DNA from: Elusimicrobiota bacterium
GTDB lineage: Bacteria; Elusimicrobiota; Elusimicrobia; UBA1565; UBA9628
Direction: 5' to 3'
Assembly: GCA_028869495.1 (NCBI GenBank)
Contig: JAGWRY010000160.1
Span: 1-12,030, forward strand
DNA length: 12,030 bases
This document shows positions 1 through 6,716 of the stretch, piece after piece. The notes below the pieces were generated by a model. It was not told where the DNA came from. It saw only the letters and a list, made by a program, of their open reading frames with translations, and searched no databases. The stretch's first letter is position 1, and every line of letters starts with the position of its first letter. The position numbers and the translations under genes are program-made.

Positions 1-1204
1 CGATGACGGTCTCGAGCGGCGGCGAGCCGCCCGCCCCGCGGACGTAGACCGCGAAGCAGACCAGCCCGCCCAGGACCGCCGCCGCGCCCGCCGCCCGCCC
101 CCACGGCGAGCGCCGCGCGCGCAGGCTCAGCAGGACGGGCAGGACGGAGAGGAACGCCGCCGCGGCGACCCAGTCCTGGACGACCGCCCCGCGCCACGGC
201 CAGAGCGCGGCCGCCGCCGCGAGGACCCCGAACAGGACGTAGAAGGTCGTCCGCGAGCCGAGAGGAGCCGCCGGCGGCGGGGGAGGCGGCGTGAACGCGG
301 CCGGCGCCGGGGACGCGGCCGGCGCGGGCGGCGGCTCGGGCCGCGCGTAGGCGGGCTTGAGGCGGAACGGCGAGCCGCTGACGTCGACGTCGAGCAGGAG
401 GTCCTTCGACGCCAGCTCCTGGAGCAGGGCGCGGCCGTCGGCCGGCCGCGCCGCCGGGTCCTTGGACATCAGGCGAAGGATCAGCTCCGCCGCGCGGTCG
501 GTGACCTCGGGGCGCTTCGCGCGCGGGTTCGGCGCGGCCTCGTCGCGGTGGCGCAGGAGGGCGTCGGCGGCGCTGCCGGGGAACGGCGGCTCGCCGGTCA
601 GCGCGTAGTACCAGGTCGCGCCGAGCGAGTAGAGGTCGGCGCGCGGGTCCGGCGGAGCGCCGTAGCCCTGCTCCGGGGCCATGAAATGGAAGCTCCCGGC
701 CGACGTCTCCGGAGCGGCGCCGACGGGGCCGGCCAGGCCGAAGTCGGTCAGCTTCGCGCCGCCGGCCGCCAGCAGGACGTTGCCGGGCTTGACGTCGCGG
801 TGGACGAGCCCCGCCGCGTGCGCGGCGGCCAGCGCCCCGGCGATGTCGCGCACCGCCGCGAGCGCCTCCTTCGGCTCGAGCGGCCCCGCGCGCTCGACGC
901 GCTCCTGCAGGCTCTCGCCGTCGACCCACTGCATGACGAGGTAGGCGACGCCCTTGTCCTCGCCGACCTCGTAGACGGCGACCGCGCGGGGGTCCTCGAG
1001 CTTCGCGGCCGCGCGCGCCTCGGAGAGCACCGCGGCGCGCGCGTCGGAGCCGCCCAGGGCCCGGTCGACGAGCTTGACGGCGACGGCGCGGTCGAGGGCG
1101 AGGTGGCGTCCCTTGTAGACGCGCCCCATCCCGCCCCGGCCGACCAGCTTCACCAGCCGGCAGGGGCCGAGCGTCGTCCCGACGAGAGGATCCGCTTCGG
1201 GCAT
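1..1204 (-). CDS. Hanks-type serine/threonine protein kinase with membrane segments, C-terminus outside window
   Basis: Translating the minus strand from the ATG at 1204-1202 gives 401 residues with no stop before the window edge. The kinase domain spans about residues 14-270: glycine-rich loop GRGGMGRVYK (23-31), VAVK with the ATP-binding Lys44, a likely helix-C Glu62, catalytic loop HRDVKPGN (135-142, catalytic Asp137), DFG (154-156) and APEQ (176-179). All residues needed for activity are present, so an active kinase phosphorylating Ser/Thr is expected. A proline/alanine-rich linker follows (about 288-316), then hydrophobic stretches near 320-337, 345-361 and 372-389. This places the kinase domain in the cytoplasm with a multi-pass C-terminal part. 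No PASTA or other sensor domain is seen before the edge. It is transcribed divergently from the transglutaminase-like gene. Its substrates cannot be inferred. Confidence 0.93.
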   Translation of the reverse strand, partial: MPEADPLVGTTLGPCRLVKLVGRGGMGRVYKGRHLALDRAVAVKLVDRALGGSDARAAVLSEARAAAKLEDPRAVAVYEVGEDKGVAYLVMQWVDGESLQERVERAGPLEPKEALAAVRDIAGALAAAHAAGLVHRDVKPGNVLLAAGGAKLTDFGLAGPVGAAPETSAGSFHFMAPEQGYGAPPDPRADLYSLGATWYYALTGEPPFPGSAADALLRHRDEAAPNPRAKRPEVTDRAAELILRLMSKDPAARPADGRALLQELASKDLLLDVDVSGSPFRLKPAYARPEPPPAPAASPAPAAFTPPPPPPAAPLGSRTTFYVLFGVLAAAAALWPWRGAVVQDWVAAAAFLSVLPVLLSLRARRSPWGRAAGAAAVLGGLVCFAVYVRGAGGSPPLETVI

Positions 1205-1211
1205 CGCGCGA

Positions 1212-1220
1212 AGGATAACA
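1212..1220 (-). promoter_or_regulatory. Putative extended -10 promoter of the kinase gene (leaderless layout)
   Basis: On the minus strand the bases read TGTTATCCT, an extended -10 (TGn plus TATCCT, four of six matches to TATAAT). Seven bases separate it from the ATG at 1204. Transcription would then start at or one base before the start codon. No Shine-Dalgarno is visible. No convincing -35 was found. Confidence 0.4.
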
Positions 1221-1256
1221 GGCCCCCGGGCCCCGCGCAAGTCCGCGCGAGATGGC

Positions 1257-1262
1257 TATAAT
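1257..1262 (+). promoter_or_regulatory. Consensus -10 box of the transglutaminase-like gene (leaderless layout)
   Basis: A perfect TATAAT stands six bases before the ATG at 1269, in otherwise very GC-rich DNA. With the usual spacing from -10 to start point, the first transcribed base would be the A of the ATG. There is no Shine-Dalgarno upstream and no clear TTGACA-like -35. Confidence 0.6.
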
Positions 1263-1268
1263 CTCCCG

Positions 1269-2276
1269 ATGCGCGAGACCGGGTCGGACTGGCGGATCCC
1301 GCTCGGGGCCGGCGCGGCGCTCCTCGCCGCCCTGGGGGTCGCCCTGCGCCTCGGCGCCGAGTGGGACGCGCGCCTCGTCGTGCGCCCCGTCGACGGCCAG
1401 CTCCTGGCCGGCGACGCCTCCGACGACGGCGGCGGGACGGACGGGACCTTCCAGCGCCTGCGCCGCGCGGACGGCGAGCGCTCCGCCGAGTACGGCTTCA
1501 CGAACTTCAACCAGGACCACATGGTGATCTCGTATCGGATCGCCGATTCCGCCTTCGAGCGCTACAACGACTCGTTCGGCTACCGCCCCGCCGACATCTC
1601 GGCGCTCGAGCGCCGGCGCGACGCCGAGATCCAGAGCTCCTACAAGAAGCTCGTCGCCGCGCACGGGACCCAGGCGCAGGTGAACGCGGCCGCCGCCGCC
1701 GCGGAGAGCGAGTACTCGGCCGCCCTGAACGCCTACCTGGAGTCGCGCGGCTTCGTCCTCGAGAAGGGCGGCGTCACGCGGGTCGACATGCCCGAGGTCG
1801 TGCGCACGAACGGGCCGCTGCTCAAGCCCCTGGCGGAGACCTTCGATCGGATCGCGACGAGCCGCGGCTACCGCTCGATGGACATCATCGGCGCCGTGCT
1901 GTCCTTCGTGCAGACGGCGCTGAAGTACCGGGAGCCGCCGGACGTCGTCGGCGGCAAGCACACCGGCGGGATCCTGCCGCCGATCACGACGGTCGTCAGC
2001 GGCTGGGGGGACTGCGACACGAAGACGGCGCTGGCCGCGTCGCTGCTGTCGAACTGGGCGCAGATGCGCATGGTCGGCGTCTCGGTCCCCGGCCACTACC
2101 TGATGGCCGTCCTGCAGATCCCGGACCAGGGCGATCTCTACGTGGAATACCAGGGCCTGCAGTACGTCCTGCTCGAGCCCGCCGGGCCGGCCTGGCTGCC
2201 GCCGGGCCAGGTCGCCGACACGACGTCGGCGCTCCTCAACGGCAGCGACGGCTACCGCATCTATCCGTTCTTTTAA
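1269..2276 (+). CDS. Membrane-anchored transglutaminase-like cysteine-protease-fold protein
   Basis: The product is 335 residues. A hydrophobic segment at about residues 11-29 looks like an uncleaved signal anchor, so the bulk is probably outside the cytoplasm. Residues 110-160 are charged and alanine-rich, probably helical. The C-terminal third has the transglutaminase-like layout: Cys249 in GWGDCDTKT, His276 in PGHYLMAV and an acidic Glu303 in VLLEPAG, the order and spacing expected of the Cys-His-Asp/Glu triad. Such domains in bacteria usually act as peptidases or amidases, or form crosslinks; the substrate is unknown. I chose the ATG at 1269 because the consensus -10 box lies directly before it. 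The stop codon is part of the Shine-Dalgarno region of the DUF350 gene nine bases downstream, so the two genes are almost certainly co-transcribed. The fold assignment is good; the biochemical role is open. Confidence 0.8.
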   Translation: MRETGSDWRIPLGAGAALLAALGVALRLGAEWDARLVVRPVDGQLLAGDASDDGGGTDGTFQRLRRADGERSAEYGFTNFNQDHMVISYRIADSAFERYNDSFGYRPADISALERRRDAEIQSSYKKLVAAHGTQAQVNAAAAAAESEYSAALNAYLESRGFVLEKGGVTRVDMPEVVRTNGPLLKPLAETFDRIATSRGYRSMDIIGAVLSFVQTALKYREPPDVVGGKHTGGILPPITTVVSGWGDCDTKTALAASLLSNWAQMRMVGVSVPGHYLMAVLQIPDQGDLYVEYQGLQYVLLEPAGPAWLPPGQVADTTSALLNGSDGYRIYPFF

Positions 2277-2281
2277 GGAGG
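2275..2281 (+). promoter_or_regulatory. Shine-Dalgarno of the DUF350 gene
   Basis: AAGGAGG overlaps the TAA stop of the preceding gene and lies four bases before the ATG at 2286. It is a strong site and contrasts with the upstream gene, which has none. Confidence 0.7.
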
Positions 2282-2285
2282 CTTC

Positions 2286-2825
2286 ATGTTCGCGACGCGA
2301 GTGATCGTCAGCCTGTTCGACTTCCTTCTGATGGTGGTGATGTCGGCGTTCGTGATCGCGCTGACCTACCGCGTCTTCGTCAAGGCCAACCCGGACTTCG
2401 ACATGGGCGCCGAGATCAAGAAGGGCAACGTCGCGAGCGGCATCCTGGTCGCGACGATCCTGCTGAGCGCGTCCTACATCCTGATGGCCGGGACCGACTC
2501 GTCGGTGCAGATGTTCCGCATGCACATGCTCGCCCCGTCGGCCGAGAACGAGAGCCTGCTCAAGATCTTCGCGCTGATCGTCGCGCACCTGACGGTCTCG
2601 ATGGCGCTGGCGGTGGTCTCGATCTCGGTGACCCTGCGCATGTTCGGGCGGCTGGTGCGCGAGATGCAGTGCGGCCAGGAACTGCAGAAGGGCAACGTCG
2701 CGGTCGGGATCCTGCTCTCCGGGGTCGTGCTGGTCTCGTCGCTGTACGTCCAGAAGGGCGTCAGCGCCCTGTCGAAGGCCCTGACGCCCCAGCCGTCCAT
2801 CGGCCGCATCCGCATCGCCAAATAA
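2286..2825 (+). CDS. DUF350 family four-helix inner-membrane protein
   Basis: The product is 179 residues with four predicted membrane helices (about 7-30, 50-68, 92-118 and 136-155). The family signature occurs twice, once at the start of each second helix of the two halves: EIKKGNVASGI (43-53) and ELQKGNVAVGI (132-142). This shows the internal duplication typical of DUF350 (YjfL-like) proteins. Biochemical function of the family is not established, though members are often found beside envelope or peptide-modification genes. Here the partner is a transglutaminase-like protein whose stop codon overlaps this gene's Shine-Dalgarno, suggesting a joint role at the membrane. The C-terminal 20 residues are polar and basic and probably cytoplasmic. 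Confidence 0.8.
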   Translation: MFATRVIVSLFDFLLMVVMSAFVIALTYRVFVKANPDFDMGAEIKKGNVASGILVATILLSASYILMAGTDSSVQMFRMHMLAPSAENESLLKIFALIVAHLTVSMALAVVSISVTLRMFGRLVREMQCGQELQKGNVAVGILLSGVVLVSSLYVQKGVSALSKALTPQPSIGRIRIAK

Positions 2826-2827
2826 GT

Positions 2828-2833
2828 TACAAT
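2828..2833 (+). promoter_or_regulatory. Putative -10 box of the pyrimidine-catabolism operon (leaderless layout)
   Basis: TACAAT (five of six matches to TATAAT) lies between the DUF350 stop and the preT ATG at 2841, with seven bases in between. The predicted start point is 2840, directly before the ATG. No Shine-Dalgarno and no convincing -35 are present. It would let the pyrimidine genes be expressed apart from the upstream pair. Confidence 0.5.
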
Positions 2834-2840
2834 CGTCACA

Positions 2841-4238
2841 ATGGCCGCGGAGGCGAAGCGCGTCTGGCGCGACAACTTCTCCGAGCTTAAGAAGCCGCTC
2901 GGGCGCGAGGAGGCCCGCGTCGAGGCCTCGCGGTGCCTGTACTGCTACGACGCGCCCTGCGTCGCCGCCTGCCCGACGCACATCGACGTCCCGCGCTTCA
3001 TCCGGCAGATCGCCTCCGCCGACGTCCTCGGGGCCGGCGAGACGATCCTGGAGGCCAACGCCCTCGGCCACTCCTGCGCGCGGGTCTGCCCGGTCGAGGT
3101 GCTCTGCGAGGGCGCCTGCGTCTACCACGACTGGCAGGAGAAGCCGATCTCGATCGCCCGGCTCCAGCGGCGCGCGACCGACGCGGTCCACGCGGACGGC
3201 GAGCTCCCGTTCGAGCCGGGCCCCGACAACGGCCGCCGCGTCGCGATCGTCGGGGCCGGGCCGGCCGGCGCCGCCTGCGCGGCCTACCTGCGCCGCCTCG
3301 GCTACGCGGCGACGATCTTCGACCGGCGCCCGCTCCCCGGCGGACTGAACACCTACGGCGTCGCCGAGTACAAGATGGACCGGCGCACGTCGCTCGAGGA
3401 GCTGCGCCTGCTGTTCCGGCTCGGGGTCGGGGTCAAGAGCGGGGTCGAGGTGGACGGGACGCTCGCGGTCCGGCTCCTGAAGGACTTCGACGCGGTCTTC
3501 CTCGCGGTCGGGCTCGCCCGCGCGCGGCGCCTCGGTGTCCCCGGCGAGGACCTGCCCGGGGTCGTGGACGCGCTCGCCTTCATCGCGCGGGTCAAGGCGC
3601 GCGACCCGAAGGTCGTCGGCGCGAGCGCGGCGACGGTCGTGATCGGCGGCGGCAACACGGCGATCGACGCAGCCGCGCAGTCGGCGCGCACCGGCACGCC
3701 GAGCGTGACGCTCGCCTACCGGCGCGGGCGCGAGAAGATGTCCGCCTACGATTTCGAGGTCGCGCTCGCGAAAGGCGACGGAGTCCGGGTCCTGACCGAT
3801 CTGGCGCCCCGGCGCGTGCTCGGCCGCCGGAAGGTCGAGGGGGTCGAATTCGTCCGCACGCGCGCCGTCGGCGGCAAGCTCGTCGCGGACAAGAGGCCCG
3901 TCGTCGTCGCCTGCGACCGCGTGATCGTCGCGATCGGGCAGGAGAAGGACCGCTCGGTCGCGGGGCTCTTCGGCGCGGCGCTGAACGCCGACGGCACGAT
4001 CCGGGTCGACCCGGCGACCCTGCGCACGACGGCCGCGAAGGTCTTCGCGGGCGGCGACGCGGTCAACGGGGGCAAGGAGGTCGTCAACGCGGCCGCCGAC
4101 GGCAAGCGCGCGGCCTGGAGCATCCACAAGACGCTCCGCCCGGACGCGGTGCCCGACGCCGCGAACGCGTACTGGGTCTCGACGATCGACGGACGGGTCG
4201 TCGCGCCGATCGTCGCCCGCGGGGGGACCTCTTCATGA
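2841..4238 (+). CDS. preT: NAD(P)H-dependent dihydropyrimidine dehydrogenase, flavin/iron-sulfur subunit PreT (PydA)
   Basis: The product is 465 residues and corresponds to the N-terminal half of mammalian dihydropyrimidine dehydrogenase (DPD). It takes electrons from NAD(P)H through FAD and two [4Fe-4S] clusters to the PreA subunit, which reduces uracil or thymine. Cluster ligands match DPD at a constant offset of 47: Cys32, 35, 40 and 93 for one cluster; Cys44, 83, 89 and Gln109 (in ARLQRRAT) for the other. The unusual DPD glutamine ligand is therefore kept. FAD-binding GAGPAG is at 138-143, a second dinucleotide site GGGNTA at 269-274, and the C-terminal FAD motif AGGDAVNGGKEVV at 403-415. 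It is full length for the family. Its last four bases overlap the preA start (ATGA), indicating translational coupling of the two subunits. The start is supported by the -10 box just upstream. Confidence 0.93.
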   Translation: MAAEAKRVWRDNFSELKKPLGREEARVEASRCLYCYDAPCVAACPTHIDVPRFIRQIASADVLGAGETILEANALGHSCARVCPVEVLCEGACVYHDWQEKPISIARLQRRATDAVHADGELPFEPGPDNGRRVAIVGAGPAGAACAAYLRRLGYAATIFDRRPLPGGLNTYGVAEYKMDRRTSLEELRLLFRLGVGVKSGVEVDGTLAVRLLKDFDAVFLAVGLARARRLGVPGEDLPGVVDALAFIARVKARDPKVVGASAATVVIGGGNTAIDAAAQSARTGTPSVTLAYRRGREKMSAYDFEVALAKGDGVRVLTDLAPRRVLGRRKVEGVEFVRTRAVGGKLVADKRPVVVACDRVIVAIGQEKDRSVAGLFGAALNADGTIRVDPATLRTTAAKVFAGGDAVNGGKEVVNAAADGKRAAWSIHKTLRPDAVPDAANAYWVSTIDGRVVAPIVARGGTSS

Positions 4239-5539
4239 AGACGCGGACCAAGCCGGACCTCTCGGCGGACTGCGCGGGAATCAAGTCCCCGAACCCGTTC
4301 TGGCTGGCCTCCGCGCCGCCGACGAACTCGGGCGCGCAGGTGATGCGCGCCTTCGAGTACGGCTGGGGCGGGGCGGTCTGGAAGACGCTCGGGCAGGACC
4401 CGCCGGTCGTCAACGTGACCTCGCGCTACGGGGCGATGGACCTGGGCGGGACGAAGATCGCGGGCTTCAACAACATCGAGCTGATCACGGACCGGCCGCT
4501 CGAGACGAACCTGCGCGAGATCTACGAGGTCAAGAAGCGCTTCGGCGACCGCGCGGTCGTCGCGTCCCTGATGGTCCCCTGCGAGAGAGCGGCCTGGCAC
4601 GACATCGTCAAGAAGGTGCAGGACGCGGGCTGCGACGGGCTGGAGCTGAACTTCGGCTGTCCGCACGGGATGAGCGAGCGCGGGATGGGCGCGGCGGTCG
4701 GGCAGGTGCCCGACTACGTGAAGATGGTGACCGAGTTCGTGAAGGAAAAGGCGAAGGTCCCGGTCCTGGTCAAGCTGACGCCGAACGTCGCCGACGTCCG
4801 CTTCCCGGCGCGCGCGGCGAAGGCCGGCGGCGCCGACGGGGTCAGCCTGATCAACACGATCAACTCGCTGATGGGCGTCGACGTCGAGACTTTGGTCCCG
4901 AAGTTCGCGGTCGGCGGCAAGGCCGCGCACGGCGGCTACTGCGGCCCGGCGGTCAAGCCGATCGCCTTGAACATGGTCGCGCAGATCGCCAACGACGGGG
5001 AGACCCGCGGCCTGCCGATCTCCGGCATCGGCGGCATCTCGACCTGGTCCGACGCGATCGAGTTCATGCTGCTGGGCGCCGCGAACGTCCAGCTCTGCAC
5101 GGCGGTCATGCACCACGGCTTCCGCATCGTCGAGGACCTGGAGGCGGGCCTGCGCGGCTGGATGAGGCGCAAGGGGTTCGCGAAGCTCTCCGACTTCGTC
5201 GGCCGCTCGGCGCCGGACATCGTCGAGTGGAAGCACCTGAACCTCCACCACAAGACCGTCGCCTCGATCGACAAGGAGTCCTGCATCGGCTGCGACGCCT
5301 GCTACGTCGCCTGCAACGACACGACGCACCAGTGCATCGCGGTCGACCGCCGCCGCGGCAACCGCAAGCCGCACGTCGTGACCGACGACTGCGTCGGCTG
5401 CAACCTCTGCTCGCTGGTCTGCCCGGTCGAGGGCTGCATCACGATGACGGAGGTCGAGACCGGCCTGAAGCCCCTGACCTGGGAGCAGTACGTGAAGAAC
5501 GGCCTGAAGGGCTACGGCGAGGTCTACAGGCGCCACTGA
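4235..5539 (+). CDS. preA: Dihydropyrimidine dehydrogenase catalytic subunit PreA (PydB)
   Basis: The product is 434 residues: an FMN-binding dihydroorotate-dehydrogenase-like barrel (about 1-335) followed by a two-[4Fe-4S] ferredoxin domain. It catalyses reduction of uracil or thymine to the 5,6-dihydro form. Residues matching the DPD active site include Asn80 (GFNNIE), Asn139 and catalytic Cys142 (LNFGCPHGM), Lys180 (VKLTPN) and Asn207-Thr208 (INTINSLMG). The serine just before the catalytic Cys in mammalian DPD is Gly141 here. Cluster ligands are Cys350, 353, 356, 360 and Cys386, 389, 392, 396. A G-rich site (GGGGGGA, 4221-4227) precedes the ATG by seven bases. The gene overlaps preT by four bases and its TGA overlaps the next start (TGATG), so it sits in a tight operon. 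Cytoplasmic, forming a complex with PreT. Confidence 0.94.
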   Translation: MKTRTKPDLSADCAGIKSPNPFWLASAPPTNSGAQVMRAFEYGWGGAVWKTLGQDPPVVNVTSRYGAMDLGGTKIAGFNNIELITDRPLETNLREIYEVKKRFGDRAVVASLMVPCERAAWHDIVKKVQDAGCDGLELNFGCPHGMSERGMGAAVGQVPDYVKMVTEFVKEKAKVPVLVKLTPNVADVRFPARAAKAGGADGVSLINTINSLMGVDVETLVPKFAVGGKAAHGGYCGPAVKPIALNMVAQIANDGETRGLPISGIGGISTWSDAIEFMLLGAANVQLCTAVMHHGFRIVEDLEAGLRGWMRRKGFAKLSDFVGRSAPDIVEWKHLNLHHKTVASIDKESCIGCDACYVACNDTTHQCIAVDRRRGNRKPHVVTDDCVGCNLCSLVCPVEGCITMTEVETGLKPLTWEQYVKNGLKGYGEVYRRH

Positions 5540-6036
5540 TGCCTCCCGAGACCGACAACCTCCGTCTCGAGGAGCTTCACGCGGCCGACCAGGCCGACCG
5601 CGGCAAGGTCTTCACGTCCGCCGCCGACGTCGACGCGCTGAAGGCGCGCGACCTCGCGCGCCGCAAGGAGGTCCTGGAGCTGATGAGCCGCGGCGAGGTG
5701 AACACCGGCCTCGACCTCTACCGCGCGGCCGTGATCTTCCTGCACGGCGCCGAGCCGAAGGATTTCCTGACCTCGCACCGGCTCGCGACGATGTCCGCCC
5801 TCTCCGGCCACCGCCCGGCGCGCTGGCTGGCGGCCGCCAGCCTGGACCGCTTCCTGATGTCGATGGGCCTGCCCCAGACCTACGGCACGCAGTTCGAGCA
5901 CAGCGAGGAGGACAACCGCTACCAGCTGCGCCTGCCGATCGACGACTCGACCCTTCTCCACTTCGAAAAGCGCTTCATGGGCGTGCCCTCCGTGATGGAG
6001 CGGCTCGCCCAATTGAACAGGAAAATCCAAAGCTAG
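5539..6036 (+). CDS. Uncharacterised conserved protein, translationally coupled to preA
   Basis: The product is 165 residues, without signal peptide or membrane segments, so probably cytoplasmic. I recognise a sequence pattern found in poorly characterised bacterial proteins (DUF6624-like): a charged helix RDLARRKEVLELMSRGEV (37-54), YRAAVIFLHG (61-70), ASLDRFLMSMG (100-110) and PQTYGTQF (112-119). No enzyme motif is evident; the helix-rich pattern suggests a small alpha-helical bundle or repeat. The ATG shares its A with the preA stop (TGATG), so translation is coupled to preA and a link to pyrimidine breakdown is plausible but only inferred. The last eight codons (from about 6011) are AT-rich and resemble the islet downstream, not the rest of the gene. 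The native C-terminus may therefore have been replaced. Confidence 0.75.
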   Translation: MPPETDNLRLEELHAADQADRGKVFTSAADVDALKARDLARRKEVLELMSRGEVNTGLDLYRAAVIFLHGAEPKDFLTSHRLATMSALSGHRPARWLAAASLDRFLMSMGLPQTYGTQFEHSEEDNRYQLRLPIDDSTLLHFEKRFMGVPSVMERLAQLNRKIQS

Positions 6037-6539
6037 TGCCTCCCGCTCTTGAACGACGCAGTGCGTTGAGCATAGCCTGGCACGGGTTAGCCCCGACCAT
6101 CGTTAATCTTGTGACGAATTGGGAACCGGGAAAGTTGTCCTCGGAGAAACAATATCGCGACTCGCTATTCCACCATCTAGAAAATTCTCTCCCTCAACCG
6201 CCGCAGTGTCGAATCGAAAGAGAATATCGTGATGCCGGAACCACTACGGACGTCTTCATCAAATGGAATGGGGTTTTTGGCGCAACCGAATTCCATTTCG
6301 AGTTGAAGAACAACCTTACACGTAAAACTGATTTCGACAGGCTCGTTGGTCAAATCTCAATATTGCTTCACGAGAAACGACGTGTCATTGTTGTCCTTTG
6401 TGGCAAAACGGATTCCGCTCTTCTCGGTCGATTAAAGGTTCAATTTGAAGATGCGCTGGCGACCGATGGCGATATCTTTGGCACCGGTTTAGTTGAGGCC
6501 CGGATGATATTACTCACGAAGGATTATGGGGCGATTTAA
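6036..6539 (+). CDS. Putative PD-(D/E)xK-fold nuclease-like protein in low-GC islet
   Basis: The product is 167 residues from a GTG start that shares its G with the preceding TAG stop; a TTG at 6066 is an alternative start. The core has the restriction-endonuclease-like layout: an acidic IEREYR strand (60-65), Asp72 in TTDVFIKW, Glu89-x-Lys91 in HFELKNN, and a helix with Gln106 in DRLVGQIS. A hydrophobic strand RVIVVLCGK (116-124) follows. Asp-Glu-x-Lys plus the later Gln is the classical metal-binding and catalytic set of this superfamily. There is no DNA-recognition or helicase domain, so it could be a small stand-alone nuclease, the catalytic part of a defence or toxin module, or a DNA-repair protein. 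Codon use differs clearly from neighbours. Its fold is inferred from motifs only; specificity is unknown. Confidence 0.65.
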   Translation: MPPALERRSALSIAWHGLAPTIVNLVTNWEPGKLSSEKQYRDSLFHHLENSLPQPPQCRIEREYRDAGTTTDVFIKWNGVFGATEFHFELKNNLTRKTDFDRLVGQISILLHEKRRVIVVLCGKTDSALLGRLKVQFEDALATDGDIFGTGLVEARMILLTKDYGAI

Positions 6540-6708
6540 CTATCTCAAGTGGACTTTTTTTGGAATAGGCGCCCTATCGGCTCTTGCTGTAGCGTCCTAC
6601 GGACCAGGTAGGACTGGGTTTCATGATTTCAGATCAATTGCCTACGGCTTAATCAGTGCTGTTTCGTTTGCCTGCACCGCTTACCTCCACACGCAAGAAT
6701 CTCACTAG
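6526..6708 (+). CDS. Small two-helix membrane protein overlapping the nuclease-like gene
   Basis: The product is 60 residues with two hydrophobic stretches, about 8-24 and 37-55, joined by a short polar loop containing glycines, arginines and a histidine. It starts with an ATG 14 bases before the end of the nuclease-like gene, in another frame. A possible Shine-Dalgarno AAGGA (6519-6523) is unusually close to the ATG, only two bases away. Composition is low-GC like its partner, so both probably arrived together. I do not recognise a family. The overlap suggests co-translation. It could anchor the nuclease at the membrane, act as a small toxin or immunity-type protein, or be a chance open frame. 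Confidence 0.45.
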   Translation: MGRFNYLKWTFFGIGALSALAVASYGPGRTGFHDFRSIAYGLISAVSFACTAYLHTQESH

Positions 6709-6716
6709 CCTTAAAA

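Noticed and set aside
1361..2890. Plus-strand open frame of about 500 codons across the transglutaminase-like and DUF350 genes
   Set aside because: Arg/Pro-rich translation without family motifs; it runs across two genes with recognisable products and a Shine-Dalgarno between them.
2933..4238. Long arginine-rich frame overlapping preT in another frame (the N-terminal part of a long open frame that later becomes preA)
   Set aside because: It is a high-GC shadow: low-complexity Arg/Ala/Gly translation without motifs, while the preT frame carries all expected catalytic and cluster residues.
3746..5536. Long minus-strand open frame opposite preT and preA
   Set aside because: Antisense shadow of GC-rich codons; the translation is repetitive Asp/Val/Arg/Leu without recognisable domains, and preA on the plus strand is unmistakable.
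6056..6066. Short palindrome ACGCA-G-TGCGT near the left end of the low-GC islet
   Set aside because: Only five base pairs per arm, inside coding sequence and without a matching copy at the other end, so it is not good evidence of an insertion-sequence end or operator.
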